Shown here in pieces: positions 28,957 through 38,446 of a stretch of 64,000 nucleotides of DNA (the first letter of the stretch is position 1; each line of letters begins with the position of its first letter). Source of the DNA: Trichormus sp. M33_DOE_039 (GTDB lineage: Bacteria; Cyanobacteriota; Cyanobacteriia; Cyanobacteriales; Nostocaceae); NCBI GenBank assembly GCA_015296085.1, contig DVDT01000105.1, forward strand, positions 62,001 to 126,000, in the 5' to 3' direction. The notes below the pieces were generated by a model. It ran no database searches. It was not told the origin of the DNA and worked only from the letters and a program-made list of their open reading frames with translations. Made by a program: the position numbers and the translations under genes.

Positions 28957-29003
28957 TGGGAAGAACAGCCAGTCCGAATATACTGGACGGGCTGTTCTTC
29001 CCA
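28957..29003. repeat. Very strong 47-nt hairpin
   Basis: Arms of 19 bases (28957-28975 with 28985-29003) pair at 18 positions around a 9-base loop; the arm begins TGGGAAGAACAGCC. There is no T-run on either side. Divergent spacer between pstB and the GCS2 gene. Candidate miniature element or structured RNA. Confidence 0.8.
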
Positions 29004-29237
29004 TACCACAAGAAAATTTGGGATATTTTTTATTGAGAAGTCTTGAATATCTACAGCGATAGATATAGATCACATCAAATAGTGACTACTCAATTAATTC
29101 TCATTTACTATTACCTACCGTAAAGATTTTTAGTAATTATTACTGAAGGATTAGAGTAATATTATTGATGTCAAATAATAATTGCCACACTGTGGTCAAT
29201 CCATAGATATAATCCAACTAAGTATAAAAATGAGACA
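29004..29237. other. Leader of the GCS2 gene
   Basis: AT-rich. No promoter assigned. Confidence 0.35.
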
Positions 29238-30587
29238 ATGAATGTCTTAAAACGTCGCATTGGTCTTGAACAAGAGTTTTTTCTAGTAGATGAGGCGGGT
29301 GAAATCAGCTCCCTTGGGGATGAGTTTTTGCAGACTTGTCACAGTCTAGCCGCAGCACAAAATATCAGCCCCAATTACTTTGTTCCTGAGTTCGTCAAGT
29401 GTATGCTGGAGATTAATACGCCGCCAGCTTATACAGGTACGGAATTAGCACAAGTTTATATTCAAAATCTGAAATTAGCGATCGCCGCTGGGCAACAAAT
29501 GGGTTTGCGTCTGTATCCTTTGTCTAGCTACCCACTGCATATTATGCCGGTTATGCGTGACAAGCCCAATTACCACATCCAAGCCCGGACTGTAGGTTAT
29601 GACCGATTTCTACACGCAGGAAAATGTACGGGTACACACATCCATTTAGAAGTACCGCCAGGAGTGATTGATCCGCGTGTAGCTGTATCTTACAACTCAA
29701 CCTCGACGCAGCGAGAGGAACTGCTAAATATCTTCAATTTAGCAACGGCTTTAGACTCAGCCTTGATTTCTCTGGCGCGGGCGTGTCCCTTTTATGAAGG
29801 CCAAGCAATTGGTTTAGCAGCCCACACAATTCGTTATCGGGGAAGCGAAACTTTTGGTTGGGAGGGAGTCTACACCCATTTACAACCCGTGGGTGGACTC
29901 ATGCCCTATGCTGAGACTGTGGAAAGTTTAGTTGAGCAGCAATTCGCTCGTTATTATGCTTGGCTAGAAGCGTTAGATCAAGCCGGAATAGAACGTCAGC
30001 AGTTTTTAGCAGCAGGAGGAAGTTTACTCAAATCAGCTTGGAATCCAGTCCGACTGAACAAGTTGGGGACTGTGGAAGTGAGATGTATAGACAGTAATTT
30101 TCCTTCGGTAATCATAGCGATGATTGCGCTGTTGGAAAAAGCGGCGCATCGAGTCAGAAATGAGCAACTACAAGTTAAACCCACAAAGGAGGTAAAAACT
30201 TTTGTGGTCAGTGAAAATTACCTTTATGTGCCAGAGTTTGAGTATTTAAATGGGGAATTACTGTATGCTGCGGCTACGGAAGGAGTGAAGCATCCGCAAG
30301 TTAAGGCTTACGTTGATTCTGTATTGCAGTTTGCCATTCAAGATAATGGAGAAGACGCGAAATATTTGACAAAACTAAGAGCAGACTTAGATCATTATCA
30401 AAGTATAGAAACAGAGATTTTGCACCAATTTACCCCTGCGACTGCGGAACTGTCACGGGATGAAGGCTTACGTTTGGTACGAAAGTGTTGCGATAAGTTA
30501 GAAGCGCAGGTGTTATGGCTAGATAATCAACATCCGCTAGCATCTCTTGATGATGATGTGATCATTTCTGATGCTACTTGGCTGTGA
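29238..30587 (+). CDS. Glutamate-cysteine ligase family 2 (GCS2) carboxylate-amine ligase
   Basis: ATP-dependent ligase that joins an amine to the gamma-carboxyl of glutamate-like substrates. The family fold is recognised by RIGLEQEFFLVD (metal-binding Glu residues, residues 7-18), the E-I-N motif MLEINTPP, GTHIHLEVPPG, AHTIRYRGSETFGWEG and VEVRCIDSNFPS. Length 449 is near the family norm. Cyanobacteria usually make glutathione with a different, cyanobacterial-specific GshA, so this may be a second ligase with another acceptor; a true gamma-glutamylcysteine synthetase role is not proven. Single gene. Confidence 0.8.
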   Translation: MNVLKRRIGLEQEFFLVDEAGEISSLGDEFLQTCHSLAAAQNISPNYFVPEFVKCMLEINTPPAYTGTELAQVYIQNLKLAIAAGQQMGLRLYPLSSYPLHIMPVMRDKPNYHIQARTVGYDRFLHAGKCTGTHIHLEVPPGVIDPRVAVSYNSTSTQREELLNIFNLATALDSALISLARACPFYEGQAIGLAAHTIRYRGSETFGWEGVYTHLQPVGGLMPYAETVESLVEQQFARYYAWLEALDQAGIERQQFLAAGGSLLKSAWNPVRLNKLGTVEVRCIDSNFPSVIIAMIALLEKAAHRVRNEQLQVKPTKEVKTFVVSENYLYVPEFEYLNGELLYAAATEGVKHPQVKAYVDSVLQFAIQDNGEDAKYLTKLRADLDHYQSIETEILHQFTPATAELSRDEGLRLVRKCCDKLEAQVLWLDNQHPLASLDDDVIISDATWL

Positions 30588-30816
30588 TGACAAAGCCGTA
30601 GAAAGTGAGTTTACACAAACTACGGCGATACTATTTATGGATGATGATACAAGTGTGAGTTTTTGTCTGTTCAGATGTAACTCAATTTATCGCAACTTTC
30701 TCTTGATATAGAATAGGCAATTTTAGTTTTTAGCCCCCTATTTAATTACCTGTTTCTATATCAAAATAGATAGCAAATAATTGAGAATTGTTGTAGATTA
30801 GACTTAACTTCAACAC

Positions 30817-31029
30817 TTATGCCTCATCGTAGGGTTCTAAGTCTAAAAGATGGATATAGGGTTCTACTAATTCAGGACGCTGAAACGCGATCGCTCGCAG
30901 TAGATGCCAGTCATTTAAACCCTCAAAAGCATTGCTGTAATTATCCATTTCTAGACGAGTAGCTAGTTCATCTACCTCTGCTGCGGTCATGGCAGCGATT
31001 TCTTTCTTGGAAATGCTTAGAGTTGTCAT
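30817..31029 (-). CDS. Small conserved-looking cytoplasmic protein
   Basis: 70 residues from ATG 31029, chosen because GAGGGG lies about ten bases upstream. An open frame extends to 31101 but lacks a binding site. The product is acidic and helical, with MTAAEVDELATRLEMDNYSN and LNDWHLLRAIAFQRPELVEP. No family recognised. Confidence 0.6.
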   Translation of the reverse strand: MTTLSISKKEIAAMTAAEVDELATRLEMDNYSNAFEGLNDWHLLRAIAFQRPELVEPYIHLLDLEPYDEA

Positions 31030-31184
31030 AATGCTTGCCCCTCCCTTATGCAGCATTCGCACCCAGCACGGGTCAAGTGACGCTAATATAGTGCCACCCA
31101 ATCTATATTACTCACTAGATGGCATGAATTTCCTAAAATTTTTCAGGATTTATACCATATTTTGTAAAAAGATTGTAACTCTGA

Positions 31185-31793
31185 CTAAGCAATTGTATTT
31201 ATGATGAAATTCCGTGCTGCATCTAACATTTGCAAATTAATTTCATGCCCTGTATCAAACTCATGATATTCGACTCCAACTCCCAAGGATGCTAATGTTT
31301 CCCTCGACCTGACAGCCGCCTGTAGTGGTACAACTTCATCGCGTGTGCCGTGCATAATCAAAATTGGCGGCAAATTATTTGTGGAGATGGCATCGGGATG
31401 TAAATATCCACTCATTACCACTAAACCACCCAACGGTAATTTAGAACCAACATCTAAAGTCATTGCCCCCCCTTGAGAAAATCCACTCAGGATAGTGCGC
31501 GATAAAGGCACGCCTGTACTAGCTTCTAAGGACAACAAAAAATCCGTTAATATTTGCCGACTTTCTCCTAGCCCGTGATACATATTCTCAACTCTCAAGT
31601 CATACCATGCCCGACCAAAATGAGAATGCGGAAAAGGAAAAGGGGCATTGGGAAGGACAAATTGGTAGTCAGGTAATTTGAAATAGGGTAATAAAGACGC
31701 TACATCCTCAGCATTAGCACCCCAACCATGCAACGTCACAACTAAGCCGATGGGAGTTTGGGAATTAACGGGGGGAACAGAAATATATTGCAA
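31185..31793 (-). CDS. Alpha/beta-hydrolase, carboxylesterase/phospholipase type
   Basis: About 202 residues with the full serine-hydrolase triad: GFSQGG nucleophile (near 115), Asp in HGTRDEVVP (near 150) and His in DTGHEI (near 183); the oxyanion strand is VVTLHGWGANAED. This is the small YpfH/EstB carboxylesterase group (Abhydrolase_2). Start is uncertain: the first usable codon is TTG 31793, but AGGAG (near 31806-31810) is better spaced to a CTG at 31799. No ATG is available. Substrate unknown. Confidence 0.85.
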   Translation of the reverse strand: MQYISVPPVNSQTPIGLVVTLHGWGANAEDVASLLPYFKLPDYQFVLPNAPFPFPHSHFGRAWYDLRVENMYHGLGESRQILTDFLLSLEASTGVPLSRTILSGFSQGGAMTLDVGSKLPLGGLVVMSGYLHPDAISTNNLPPILIMHGTRDEVVPLQAAVRSRETLASLGVGVEYHEFDTGHEINLQMLDAARNFIINTIA

Positions 31794-31949
31794 AGACAGA
31801 GGCTTACTCCTGAAATCATGCTCTTCTAATAAATACTATCTCTATGAGTAGAATTCTTCATTTGAGACCCAAAAACAGAATCTAAATCTGTTGGTCAATC
31901 GTCAGAGTATGTGATGTACATTGAAAAATGGCGGATATATTTAATCTTC

Positions 31950-33710
31950 ATGACATCCATTCTGCTGAACAATCGCTATCAAGTTATTCAGGTACTCGGT
32001 GCTGGTGGGTTTGGGGAAACCTTTTTGGCAGAAGATACTCATATGCCTTCTCGCCGTCGTTGCGTAATTAAGCAACTCAAACCCATCGTGAATGATCCCC
32101 AAGCCTACCAAATGACTCAACAGCGATTTGAGAGGGAAGCGGCGACTTTAGAATATCTGGGTGAACATAGTGACCAAATCCCTCGTCTCTATGCTTACTT
32201 TTTAGAGAATGGCCAGTTTTACTTAGTCCAAGAATGGATTCACGGTCAAACTCTGAGAAATTTGGTAGAAACAAAAGGATATCAGAGTGAAACCATTGTC
32301 CGAACAATTGTTTTGAGTCTGCTAGCAGTGTTGGATTATGTGCATAGCAGAGGGATTATTCACCGGGATATTAAGCCAGATAATATTATTCTCCGCGCGG
32401 TTGACCAAAAGCCAGTTTTAATCGATTTTGGCGCAGTTAAAGAAACGATTCGTTCCGTGGTTGGTTCTCATCCTACACGCTCAATGGTGATTGGCACACC
32501 GGGATATATGCCTAGTGAACAGGCGGTAGGAAGACCAGTTTACGCTACTGATATCTACAGTTTAGGTTTAACAGCGATTTATCTGTTGACGGGGAAAAGT
32601 CCTGAAGAATTGCCCACGCATCCCCAAACAGGTGAAATTCTTTGGCAACAATACGCACCACAAATTTCCGCTGATTTGGCGATGGTGTTAACTCAAGCGA
32701 TTAAACCACAGGCCAGCGATCGCTTTAGTACTGCCAGTAAAATGCTGTATGCTTTATCTGCTGCTGATAATCTGCCTGTGCAGTCGGTTGTCCATTCTCC
32801 ACAATCAACCCAACAAACTCAAGCCATCTCCATTCCCAAGCCCATCTCTCCTCCCAAGAAACAACAGCCGATTTGGATATTTGGCGGGTTAATCCTAGGC
32901 GGTTTAATGATTGGCGTAGCACTATCTAGTCTGACTCGTCCGTCCCAGACTGAAACCATCGTCACTGATCCCATACCCTCATCATCTCAGAGTCCCGATG
33001 CTGTAGCGTCTAACCCTCCTATCTCTACGCCCTTTTCACCATCCCCTGAAATTTCTAACTCTACCCCGCCCATTATTTCCACACCTGTAGAACCCACCGA
33101 CAACCGCCCCCTAGAATCAGATATACCGTCTACTACAGCCAATACTCCCGTTCCCCAAGTTACGGACAGACCAACGCCTGACACAGACAATGAAACTGTT
33201 GTTGATTCACAACCAGTAGAATCATTACCCCCAAATCCACCCCCCAAGAGAAAGCAAGAAACTGCTACTAGAACAAGCGTTCCTGCTTTCCCCACAGGGA
33301 CATCTAGAAGCACCGTAGAGGCTACCCTCGGAAAACCAAATAGAGATTTAAGAGGTGCTTGGGGCAGAACTCGTGCCGTTGTGTATAAGTTAATACCTAA
33401 TAAAGTGGACTTAGGCTACTTATTCGACCGCAACACGGGAGAACTCAAGCAAACTGAGGTAGCTTTCGCCCAGTCTGTAGATCCTCAATTGATGCAGAAT
33501 ACTTTAAATGGAATGCTCAATGGTCGAGCCACAGCTAAAATTCAGCAGGGATTACAACAAGTACAGCAACGCCAGAGAGATGATTTTAGTTTTACTGTGG
33601 GTGCAGTGAAAGGTCAAATTATCCGCCAGAACTGCGATTTAATTTACATTAGTGTTTGGGATGCAGATTTACACGATTTTGTGAATCCTGCATCTGCTAA
33701 ACAGTGCTGA
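31950..33710 (+). CDS. Membrane serine/threonine kinase with extracytoplasmic C-terminal domain
   Basis: Hanks-type kinase from residue 10 to about 270: GAGGFGETFLAED, ATP lysine in CVIKQL, HRDIKPDN (near 137), DFGAVKE and the APE-equivalent GYMPSEQA. One TM helix (WIFGGLILGGLMIGVALSSL, near 308-328) is followed by a Pro/Ser/Thr-rich stalk of about 115 residues and a folded C-terminal domain of about 140 residues (SRSTVEATLGKPNRDLRGAW, YLFDRNTGELKQTEVAF) that would lie outside the membrane. That domain has no name known to me; the start recalls SmpA/BamE-like beta folds. ATG 31950 is chosen; ATG 31914 would add 12 residues. Probably senses an envelope signal. Confidence 0.88.
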   Translation: MTSILLNNRYQVIQVLGAGGFGETFLAEDTHMPSRRRCVIKQLKPIVNDPQAYQMTQQRFEREAATLEYLGEHSDQIPRLYAYFLENGQFYLVQEWIHGQTLRNLVETKGYQSETIVRTIVLSLLAVLDYVHSRGIIHRDIKPDNIILRAVDQKPVLIDFGAVKETIRSVVGSHPTRSMVIGTPGYMPSEQAVGRPVYATDIYSLGLTAIYLLTGKSPEELPTHPQTGEILWQQYAPQISADLAMVLTQAIKPQASDRFSTASKMLYALSAADNLPVQSVVHSPQSTQQTQAISIPKPISPPKKQQPIWIFGGLILGGLMIGVALSSLTRPSQTETIVTDPIPSSSQSPDAVASNPPISTPFSPSPEISNSTPPIISTPVEPTDNRPLESDIPSTTANTPVPQVTDRPTPDTDNETVVDSQPVESLPPNPPPKRKQETATRTSVPAFPTGTSRSTVEATLGKPNRDLRGAWGRTRAVVYKLIPNKVDLGYLFDRNTGELKQTEVAFAQSVDPQLMQNTLNGMLNGRATAKIQQGLQQVQQRQRDDFSFTVGAVKGQIIRQNCDLIYISVWDADLHDFVNPASAKQC

Positions 33711-33860
33711 GTTGCCAATTCGGAGTTCTAAGTGGGTATACTGGCTCATTACCCAAGACTCATTTTTGACTTTATGCCAAAATGGGCGAGAGATCAAAAT
33801 CTTTATAGACCCATTATCTAAATCATAAAAACCAAACAGTAGATTTGAGGGGGAAATTTT

Positions 33861-34652
33861 ATGAAAGCAGGTATAAAACGCATTGAAGCCACTTTACACG
33901 ATTTAGGTACTCGTGATACTACCGCTACGGAAAGCAGCGAAAATACCAAGCGGCCTGTTTCGTTTAGAATTAGTGTTGCAGCTAAGGAAGGTGCAGAGGA
34001 GCAAACATCAGTACCAATGGAGGAATTAAGCACTGACCCCCTAAACACAAATACTGGTACTCAAAATCTATTTCCTCATCACAATTCTGTCCAAACTTTT
34101 CCCACACAAGAAGATGCTGTTAACGCACCTAGTCTACCAAAATTCAAAACTCCCAACTTTAGTAACCATCGTCATGGTGCAAACCCAGCATTAGCTGCGA
34201 ATATTCTTCAGGAGATTCAAGCCCACGTAGCTAGTTGGCAGAGAGAACTGCATACAATTGTGCAGCAAATTCAGGATCTTTATCTAGAAGGCCCGATTGT
34301 GAACGGTTGGTTAGAATCTAATCCTTGGGAGACAGAACACGGTGGAACAGCTACACTCCGTCATGGAGAAGTAGAACGCCTGATGGATTTAGTAGAGGAA
34401 ATTTGCGCCCCTGATGGTAGCAAAATACCCCATCCCAACCTCAAAACAGGTTATCGACTCTGCGGTGTCGATGCGTCAGGTAAAGTATGGTCGCGTCCCT
34501 GTCCACCCAATCAATTAGCAGCAGTCAGTATGGCGATCGCACGTTATCAAAAACTACGCCAACTCCTAGGCCGCAAGCAATACTTAGAAACTCGTCTCAG
34601 CCAACTAGCAGAAACTCTGGTAGTTTTACACAGCCATATTCAGCAAGTGTAA
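33861..34652 (+). CDS. Conserved cyanobacterial protein of unknown function
   Basis: 263 residues, with GAGGGGG 7-8 bases before ATG. The first 100 residues look disordered and polar. Residues 110-263 are helical with coiled-coil character, and contain the ordered, Trp-rich stretch VNGWLESNPWETEHG, then GYRLCGVDASGKVWSRPCPP. No signal peptide or TM helix, so probably cytoplasmic. No family recognised. It lies between the kinase gene and two polysaccharide genes on the same strand, spaced 150 and 72 bases. Confidence 0.75.
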   Translation: MKAGIKRIEATLHDLGTRDTTATESSENTKRPVSFRISVAAKEGAEEQTSVPMEELSTDPLNTNTGTQNLFPHHNSVQTFPTQEDAVNAPSLPKFKTPNFSNHRHGANPALAANILQEIQAHVASWQRELHTIVQQIQDLYLEGPIVNGWLESNPWETEHGGTATLRHGEVERLMDLVEEICAPDGSKIPHPNLKTGYRLCGVDASGKVWSRPCPPNQLAAVSMAIARYQKLRQLLGRKQYLETRLSQLAETLVVLHSHIQQV

Positions 34653-34724
34653 GGGAATTGGGCATGGGGCATTGGGAAGGAAAACTGTTGACTATCTACT
34701 AATGACTATGGACTAATAAATAAT

Positions 34725-35642
34725 ATGCAAATCTCTGCAATTATCTGTACTCATAATCGAGATAATTATTTGGGTGCGGCGATTGATAGCCTCTTGGGGC
34801 AGGATTTCGCAGGGGAATTTGAGGTCATAGTTGTGGATAATGGGTCAAGCGATCGCACCCGCGAAGTTACTGAGAAAAGGACAAGTGATCCTCGATTAAA
34901 GTATATTTTTGAACCCACTATTGGTTTATCTGTAGCGCGCAATACCGGGGCTAAAGAGGCGAAATCGGAGATTTTAGCTTATTTAGATGATGATGCAGTC
35001 GCCAGTCCTGGCTGGCTACAAGTATTATATGATGCCTATCAACAGAATCTTCAGCTAGCGATCGCAGGTGGTAAAGTCACTCTGTTATGGCCTCCCAATG
35101 TTGAACCACCAAAATGGCTATCTACTGGTTTAGCAGGCAATTTAGGAGCTTATGATTTAGGTGATAGCGTAGTTTATATCGATAAGCCTGGTTTAACTCC
35201 TAGAGGCTTAAATTATTCCATCCGTCGTCAGTTTCTTTCAGACATCGGCGGTTTTGATCCCCAATTGGGTAGAGTCGGCAAAAATCTGCTCTCCAATGAA
35301 GAACTACAAATGACGGAACTGGCTCTGAAAAAAGGTTGGCAAGTCGCCTATCTTCCCGCCGCTTTAGTTGCTCATAATGTTGCACCAGAACGCATCAACC
35401 GCTCTTGGTTTCTCAATCGTGGTTGGTGGCAAGGTATTAGTGAATGTTATCGAGAACAACTTGCCGGTAGAGCCGGAATTGCACAGTTTGGCAGAGGTGG
35501 AGAAAGATTCATTCGCGGCTTGTATAAGACAGTACAATATTATTTCAATGATCCAGCCCAAAGCTTTGATAATCTGGTCTATACTTACGGACAAATAGGT
35601 TATATAAATGCTGTCATTCAAGGACTACTGTTTAAAAAGTGA
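34725..35642 (+). CDS. Family 2 glycosyltransferase
   Basis: GT-A fold enzyme transferring a nucleotide-activated sugar, probably to an exopolysaccharide. The nucleotide-binding start ISAIICTHNRDNYL, VVDNGSSDRT and SVARNTGA precede the metal motif DDD in AYLDDDAVASPGW (near 90). The acceptor side has FDPQLGRVGKNLLSNEE, with Glu-Glu as likely catalytic base region. A C-terminal segment with aromatic residues may contact the membrane. It is followed 78 bases later by an acetyltransferase of extracellular polysaccharide type, so the two probably work on the same polymer. Confidence 0.88.
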   Translation: MQISAIICTHNRDNYLGAAIDSLLGQDFAGEFEVIVVDNGSSDRTREVTEKRTSDPRLKYIFEPTIGLSVARNTGAKEAKSEILAYLDDDAVASPGWLQVLYDAYQQNLQLAIAGGKVTLLWPPNVEPPKWLSTGLAGNLGAYDLGDSVVYIDKPGLTPRGLNYSIRRQFLSDIGGFDPQLGRVGKNLLSNEELQMTELALKKGWQVAYLPAALVAHNVAPERINRSWFLNRGWWQGISECYREQLAGRAGIAQFGRGGERFIRGLYKTVQYYFNDPAQSFDNLVYTYGQIGYINAVIQGLLFKK

Positions 35643-35685
35643 GGAACTGGGTACTGGGTAAACAAAGTAGTATTCCCAATGTCCA

Positions 35686-35732
35686 CTGACTAATGCCCAA
35701 TGCCCAATGACTAACGACTAATGACTAATGAC
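35686..35732 (+). repeat. Short tandem repeat based on TGACTAA(TG)
   Basis: Degenerate units of TGACTAATG / CCCAATG precede and include the start codon of the acetyltransferase gene. Cyanobacterial heptamer repeats of this kind are known. Confidence 0.6.
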
Positions 35733-36287
35733 CCTTTTGTAGATTTACGCAAATATGACCAATCTTGGTTTGATCGTGGGCGGCCTGGTTGGTATATCTT
35801 ACTATGGTGGTTAGTGCAGGCGATCGCTTTTCCTCTGACGCTGCATTCTTTTAATGGTTTGCGCTGTTGGCTACTGCGACTGTTTGGTGCGCGTGTTGGT
35901 CAAGGTGTAATTATCCGCCCTACTGCGCGTTTTACCTATCCTTGGAAAGTGGCGATCGGTGACTATACTTGGATTGGTGATGATGTAGTCGTATATAGCT
36001 TAGATGAGATTCATATCGGTCAACACTGCGTCATTTCCCAAAAAAGTTATTTATGCACTGGTAGTCATGATATTCAAGACCCCACTTTTGGCTTAAAAAT
36101 TGCCAGTATTATTATTGGTAATGGGGTATGGGTAGCTACAGATTGTTTTGTAGCACCAGGAGTAGAAATTGGTGCTAATGCTGTCATTGGCGCACGTAGT
36201 AGTGTTTTTGCTACTATGCCCTCTGGACAGGTTTGTTGGGGTAGTCCTTGTCGTCCTCAATATCCCAGAGTCATGCGTGATTCATAA
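35721..36287 (+). CDS. hpsU: WcaF-type polysaccharide O-acetyltransferase, HpsU-like
   Basis: Left-handed beta-helix (hexapeptide repeat) enzyme of 188 residues that uses acetyl-CoA to O-acetylate sugars. N-terminal amphipathic/hydrophobic region (WYILLWWLVQAIAFPLTLHS) precedes GVIIRPTARFTYPWKVAIGD, the hexapeptide coils around WIGDDVVVYSLDEIHIG, catalytic-loop HD in CTGSHDIQDP and GNGVWVATDCFVAPGVEIGA. From memory this matches the Nostoc hormogonium-polysaccharide acetyltransferase HpsU; the family is sure, the symbol less so. The start codon lies in a tandem repeat. It ends two bases before the convergent lipoprotein gene. Confidence 0.82.
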   Translation: MTNDPFVDLRKYDQSWFDRGRPGWYILLWWLVQAIAFPLTLHSFNGLRCWLLRLFGARVGQGVIIRPTARFTYPWKVAIGDYTWIGDDVVVYSLDEIHIGQHCVISQKSYLCTGSHDIQDPTFGLKIASIIIGNGVWVATDCFVAPGVEIGANAVIGARSSVFATMPSGQVCWGSPCRPQYPRVMRDS

Positions 36288-36289
36288 CT

Positions 36290-37495
36290 CTATTTGAGAT
36301 ATTGAAACTTACCCTTTAAACCATTATCTTCCATCTTCAATTGAGCCACGTAAAACTGTTTTTGTACTACGTCCCCTACAGGAGTAAAAGAAATTTCACC
36401 AAGGGGAGTATCATATTTTTTTGATAGCAGTTCCTGGTTTAATTTTGTCCTTAGTTGAGACAAATTTAAGTCCCGAATTGGACTTTTTTGATTTAAAGAT
36501 TCTAAAGCTTCTACATATACCTGCACCGCTGTAAAAGCTTGAGCTGTAACTTGAGATGGTCGTTTATTATATTGTTGAATATAAGCTTGGAGAAATGCGC
36601 TGTTAATTTGATTGGGATGCTCAGGACTGTAAGCTTGAGCAATAATTATGCCATCACACAAAGCTTTACATACAGAAAATATATGTGATGTATTAAAACC
36701 ATTACCACCAATAATTAATCCTTGATAACCTAACTCTCGCAATTGTTTGACTAAATTACCTCCATCTACAGCTAAACCAGAAATAATGACTAAATCGGCT
36801 TTTAAATTAATAGCGTTTGTGGCTTGAGTTTGAAAATCGGTATCAGTAGTCTGGAATTTTTGGACTGTGACTAAATCTAAACCTTGTGCTTTGACTGTGC
36901 TTTGAAATATTTCTGTTTCTGATTTATTAAAAGCATCATTTTGAGCATAAAAGACTGCTACTTTTTTAATGCTGGGATTTAACTTGAGAGCAGCTTGCAC
37001 AGCATTAGGTGCAACAATCGCTACAGATGAGGACACACGCGCTATATAATCACCAATTTCTGGAATTCCTTTAGCAGTATTAGAAGCTCCAATTACGGGA
37101 ACTTTGGCGCGTTCTGCTATGGGGTTAGCACTGAAAGCTTGTTGCGACAATGTAGGGCCAACAATACCAACAACCTTATCTCTATTAATTAAATTTTGAA
37201 AAGCATTAATTGCTCCAACTTCATCACCACCAGCATCTTGAAATACCAATTTAATTGGTTGGCCTTTGATACCTCCTTTACTATTGAAATACTTCTCAGC
37301 GATTTTTACTCCGTCAATTCCCTCCTGACCGAGTAATGCTATATTACTGGTTTGTGCAAAAGCAACACCTATAGGAATAGAGTCAAAATTATTTTGATTA
37401 AAAGATTTATTGCCAAAATTATTAATATTAGGATTACCGCCACTACAAGCAAAAATTAGTAAATTAAAAGTAATTAATAATGTTGTTTTATTCAT
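36290..37495 (-). CDS. ABC-transporter substrate-binding lipoprotein, LivK/NatB type
   Basis: 401 residues. The N-terminus is a lipoprotein signal (TTLLITFNLLIFACSGG, Cys 17 as lipidation site). The rest is a type I periplasmic binding protein of the branched-chain/neutral amino acid class: PIGVAFAQTSNIALLGQEGI, KLVFQDAGGDEVGAINAFQ, VGIVGPTLSQQA and VPVIGASNTAKGIPE. These proteins deliver amino acids or urea-like ligands to a membrane permease, and some act as sensors. No permease or ATPase is adjacent, so the partner is distant or the protein is a receptor. Confidence 0.87.
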   Translation of the reverse strand: MNKTTLLITFNLLIFACSGGNPNINNFGNKSFNQNNFDSIPIGVAFAQTSNIALLGQEGIDGVKIAEKYFNSKGGIKGQPIKLVFQDAGGDEVGAINAFQNLINRDKVVGIVGPTLSQQAFSANPIAERAKVPVIGASNTAKGIPEIGDYIARVSSSVAIVAPNAVQAALKLNPSIKKVAVFYAQNDAFNKSETEIFQSTVKAQGLDLVTVQKFQTTDTDFQTQATNAINLKADLVIISGLAVDGGNLVKQLRELGYQGLIIGGNGFNTSHIFSVCKALCDGIIIAQAYSPEHPNQINSAFLQAYIQQYNKRPSQVTAQAFTAVQVYVEALESLNQKSPIRDLNLSQLRTKLNQELLSKKYDTPLGEISFTPVGDVVQKQFYVAQLKMEDNGLKGKFQYLK

Positions 37496-37678
37496 AGTGA
37501 ATTGGACAGACTAAAATAGTGCATAAATTATAGTTTAATATTGCTTGTGATGCGGAATATTTGCCGACATGGGACGGTCAATATGACCATCCCATAAGAA
37601 TGTTTGAATACACTAAATTAGCATCCGCCCACTACAAATACTGTTTTATAAAGCCAGCAAGATGACTAATTTTTTCAA

Positions 37679-38446
37679 TTAAGGTTTTTGGGAAAGCAAT
37701 GGTTGAGATGCAACGTCATCTAAGCGGATGCTAGTGAGTAAACTCAGCCATTTCTCCTGAATTGCTTGATTTTTGGGGTTTTCCTGGCGTAATTGCGATA
37801 TTGTTTTTAACGCCTCATGCCAAATCCCATTTCGGAGATATATATCAAAACGTTGCAAAGGTGTAGCTGTTGCTAATTCTTGAGTAACTTTTTCGTCAAG
37901 GGTGACTCGTTTAATTACACCTTCAACGTAAGTTGGGGCTGAATCCTGTTGTGGGTCACAATCAACAGTCAAAAACCAACGATATCGTTTATTTACTTCC
38001 AAAGGAATGTTATCCGGTACAGGAACACTGATAATTCCCGGTTTTTCAGGGAGAGCGATCGCTTTTTGGTAAATTGTATTTGACTGCTGATCTTGCAAGA
38101 CAAATTCTGTGGGATATGCAGTACTTTGAGGGTAAGGCATATAAAACATCAGTGTTGGATGTGCTTCTGCGGTTAATCCCCAGACATTGATCACAGTAGG
38201 AGGGCCTTCCGTATAAGGTACTAAAGCTGTGAGTGGCGGTTTAGCGGCGGGACAGGGATTTCGTCTTGCACCTCCACGAACACGACCTCCCGGCGGCGGC
38301 TCAGTAGCTGGGGGTGCTGGCGGATTGAAGCTGACTTTCTTGGGCTGGTTGACAGGAGAATTAACTGGTACTGGTTTAGCTATTACCAAGCTCTGACCAG
38401 CTAAAAAACTGATGTAGCCAAGAGTTAATGAAAGTAATATTTTCAT
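37679..38446 (-). CDS. DUF928 exported protein
   Basis: 255 residues. Signal peptide (residues 1-23, ending VIAKP), Pro-rich stretch, then the usual DUF928 opening GGRVRGGARRNPCP. The domain holds VWGLTAEAHPTLMFYMPYP, IISVPVPDNIPLEVNKRYRW and a late helical part (FDIYLRNGIWHEALKTISQL). A conserved Cys pair (NPCP and VDCDP) could bridge. Function unknown. In cyanobacteria this family often neighbours CHAT and CHASE2 genes, as it does here: it is the last gene of the same-strand group 45195-37679. Confidence 0.9.
   Translation of the reverse strand: MKILLSLTLGYISFLAGQSLVIAKPVPVNSPVNQPKKVSFNPPAPPATEPPPGGRVRGGARRNPCPAAKPPLTALVPYTEGPPTVINVWGLTAEAHPTLMFYMPYPQSTAYPTEFVLQDQQSNTIYQKAIALPEKPGIISVPVPDNIPLEVNKRYRWFLTVDCDPQQDSAPTYVEGVIKRVTLDEKVTQELATATPLQRFDIYLRNGIWHEALKTISQLRQENPKNQAIQEKWLSLLTSIRLDDVASQPLLSQKP

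Noticed and set aside
34725-35642. Naming the glycosyltransferase HpsE
   Set aside because: The N-terminus does not match the HpsE pattern I remember; only the GT2 family is safe.
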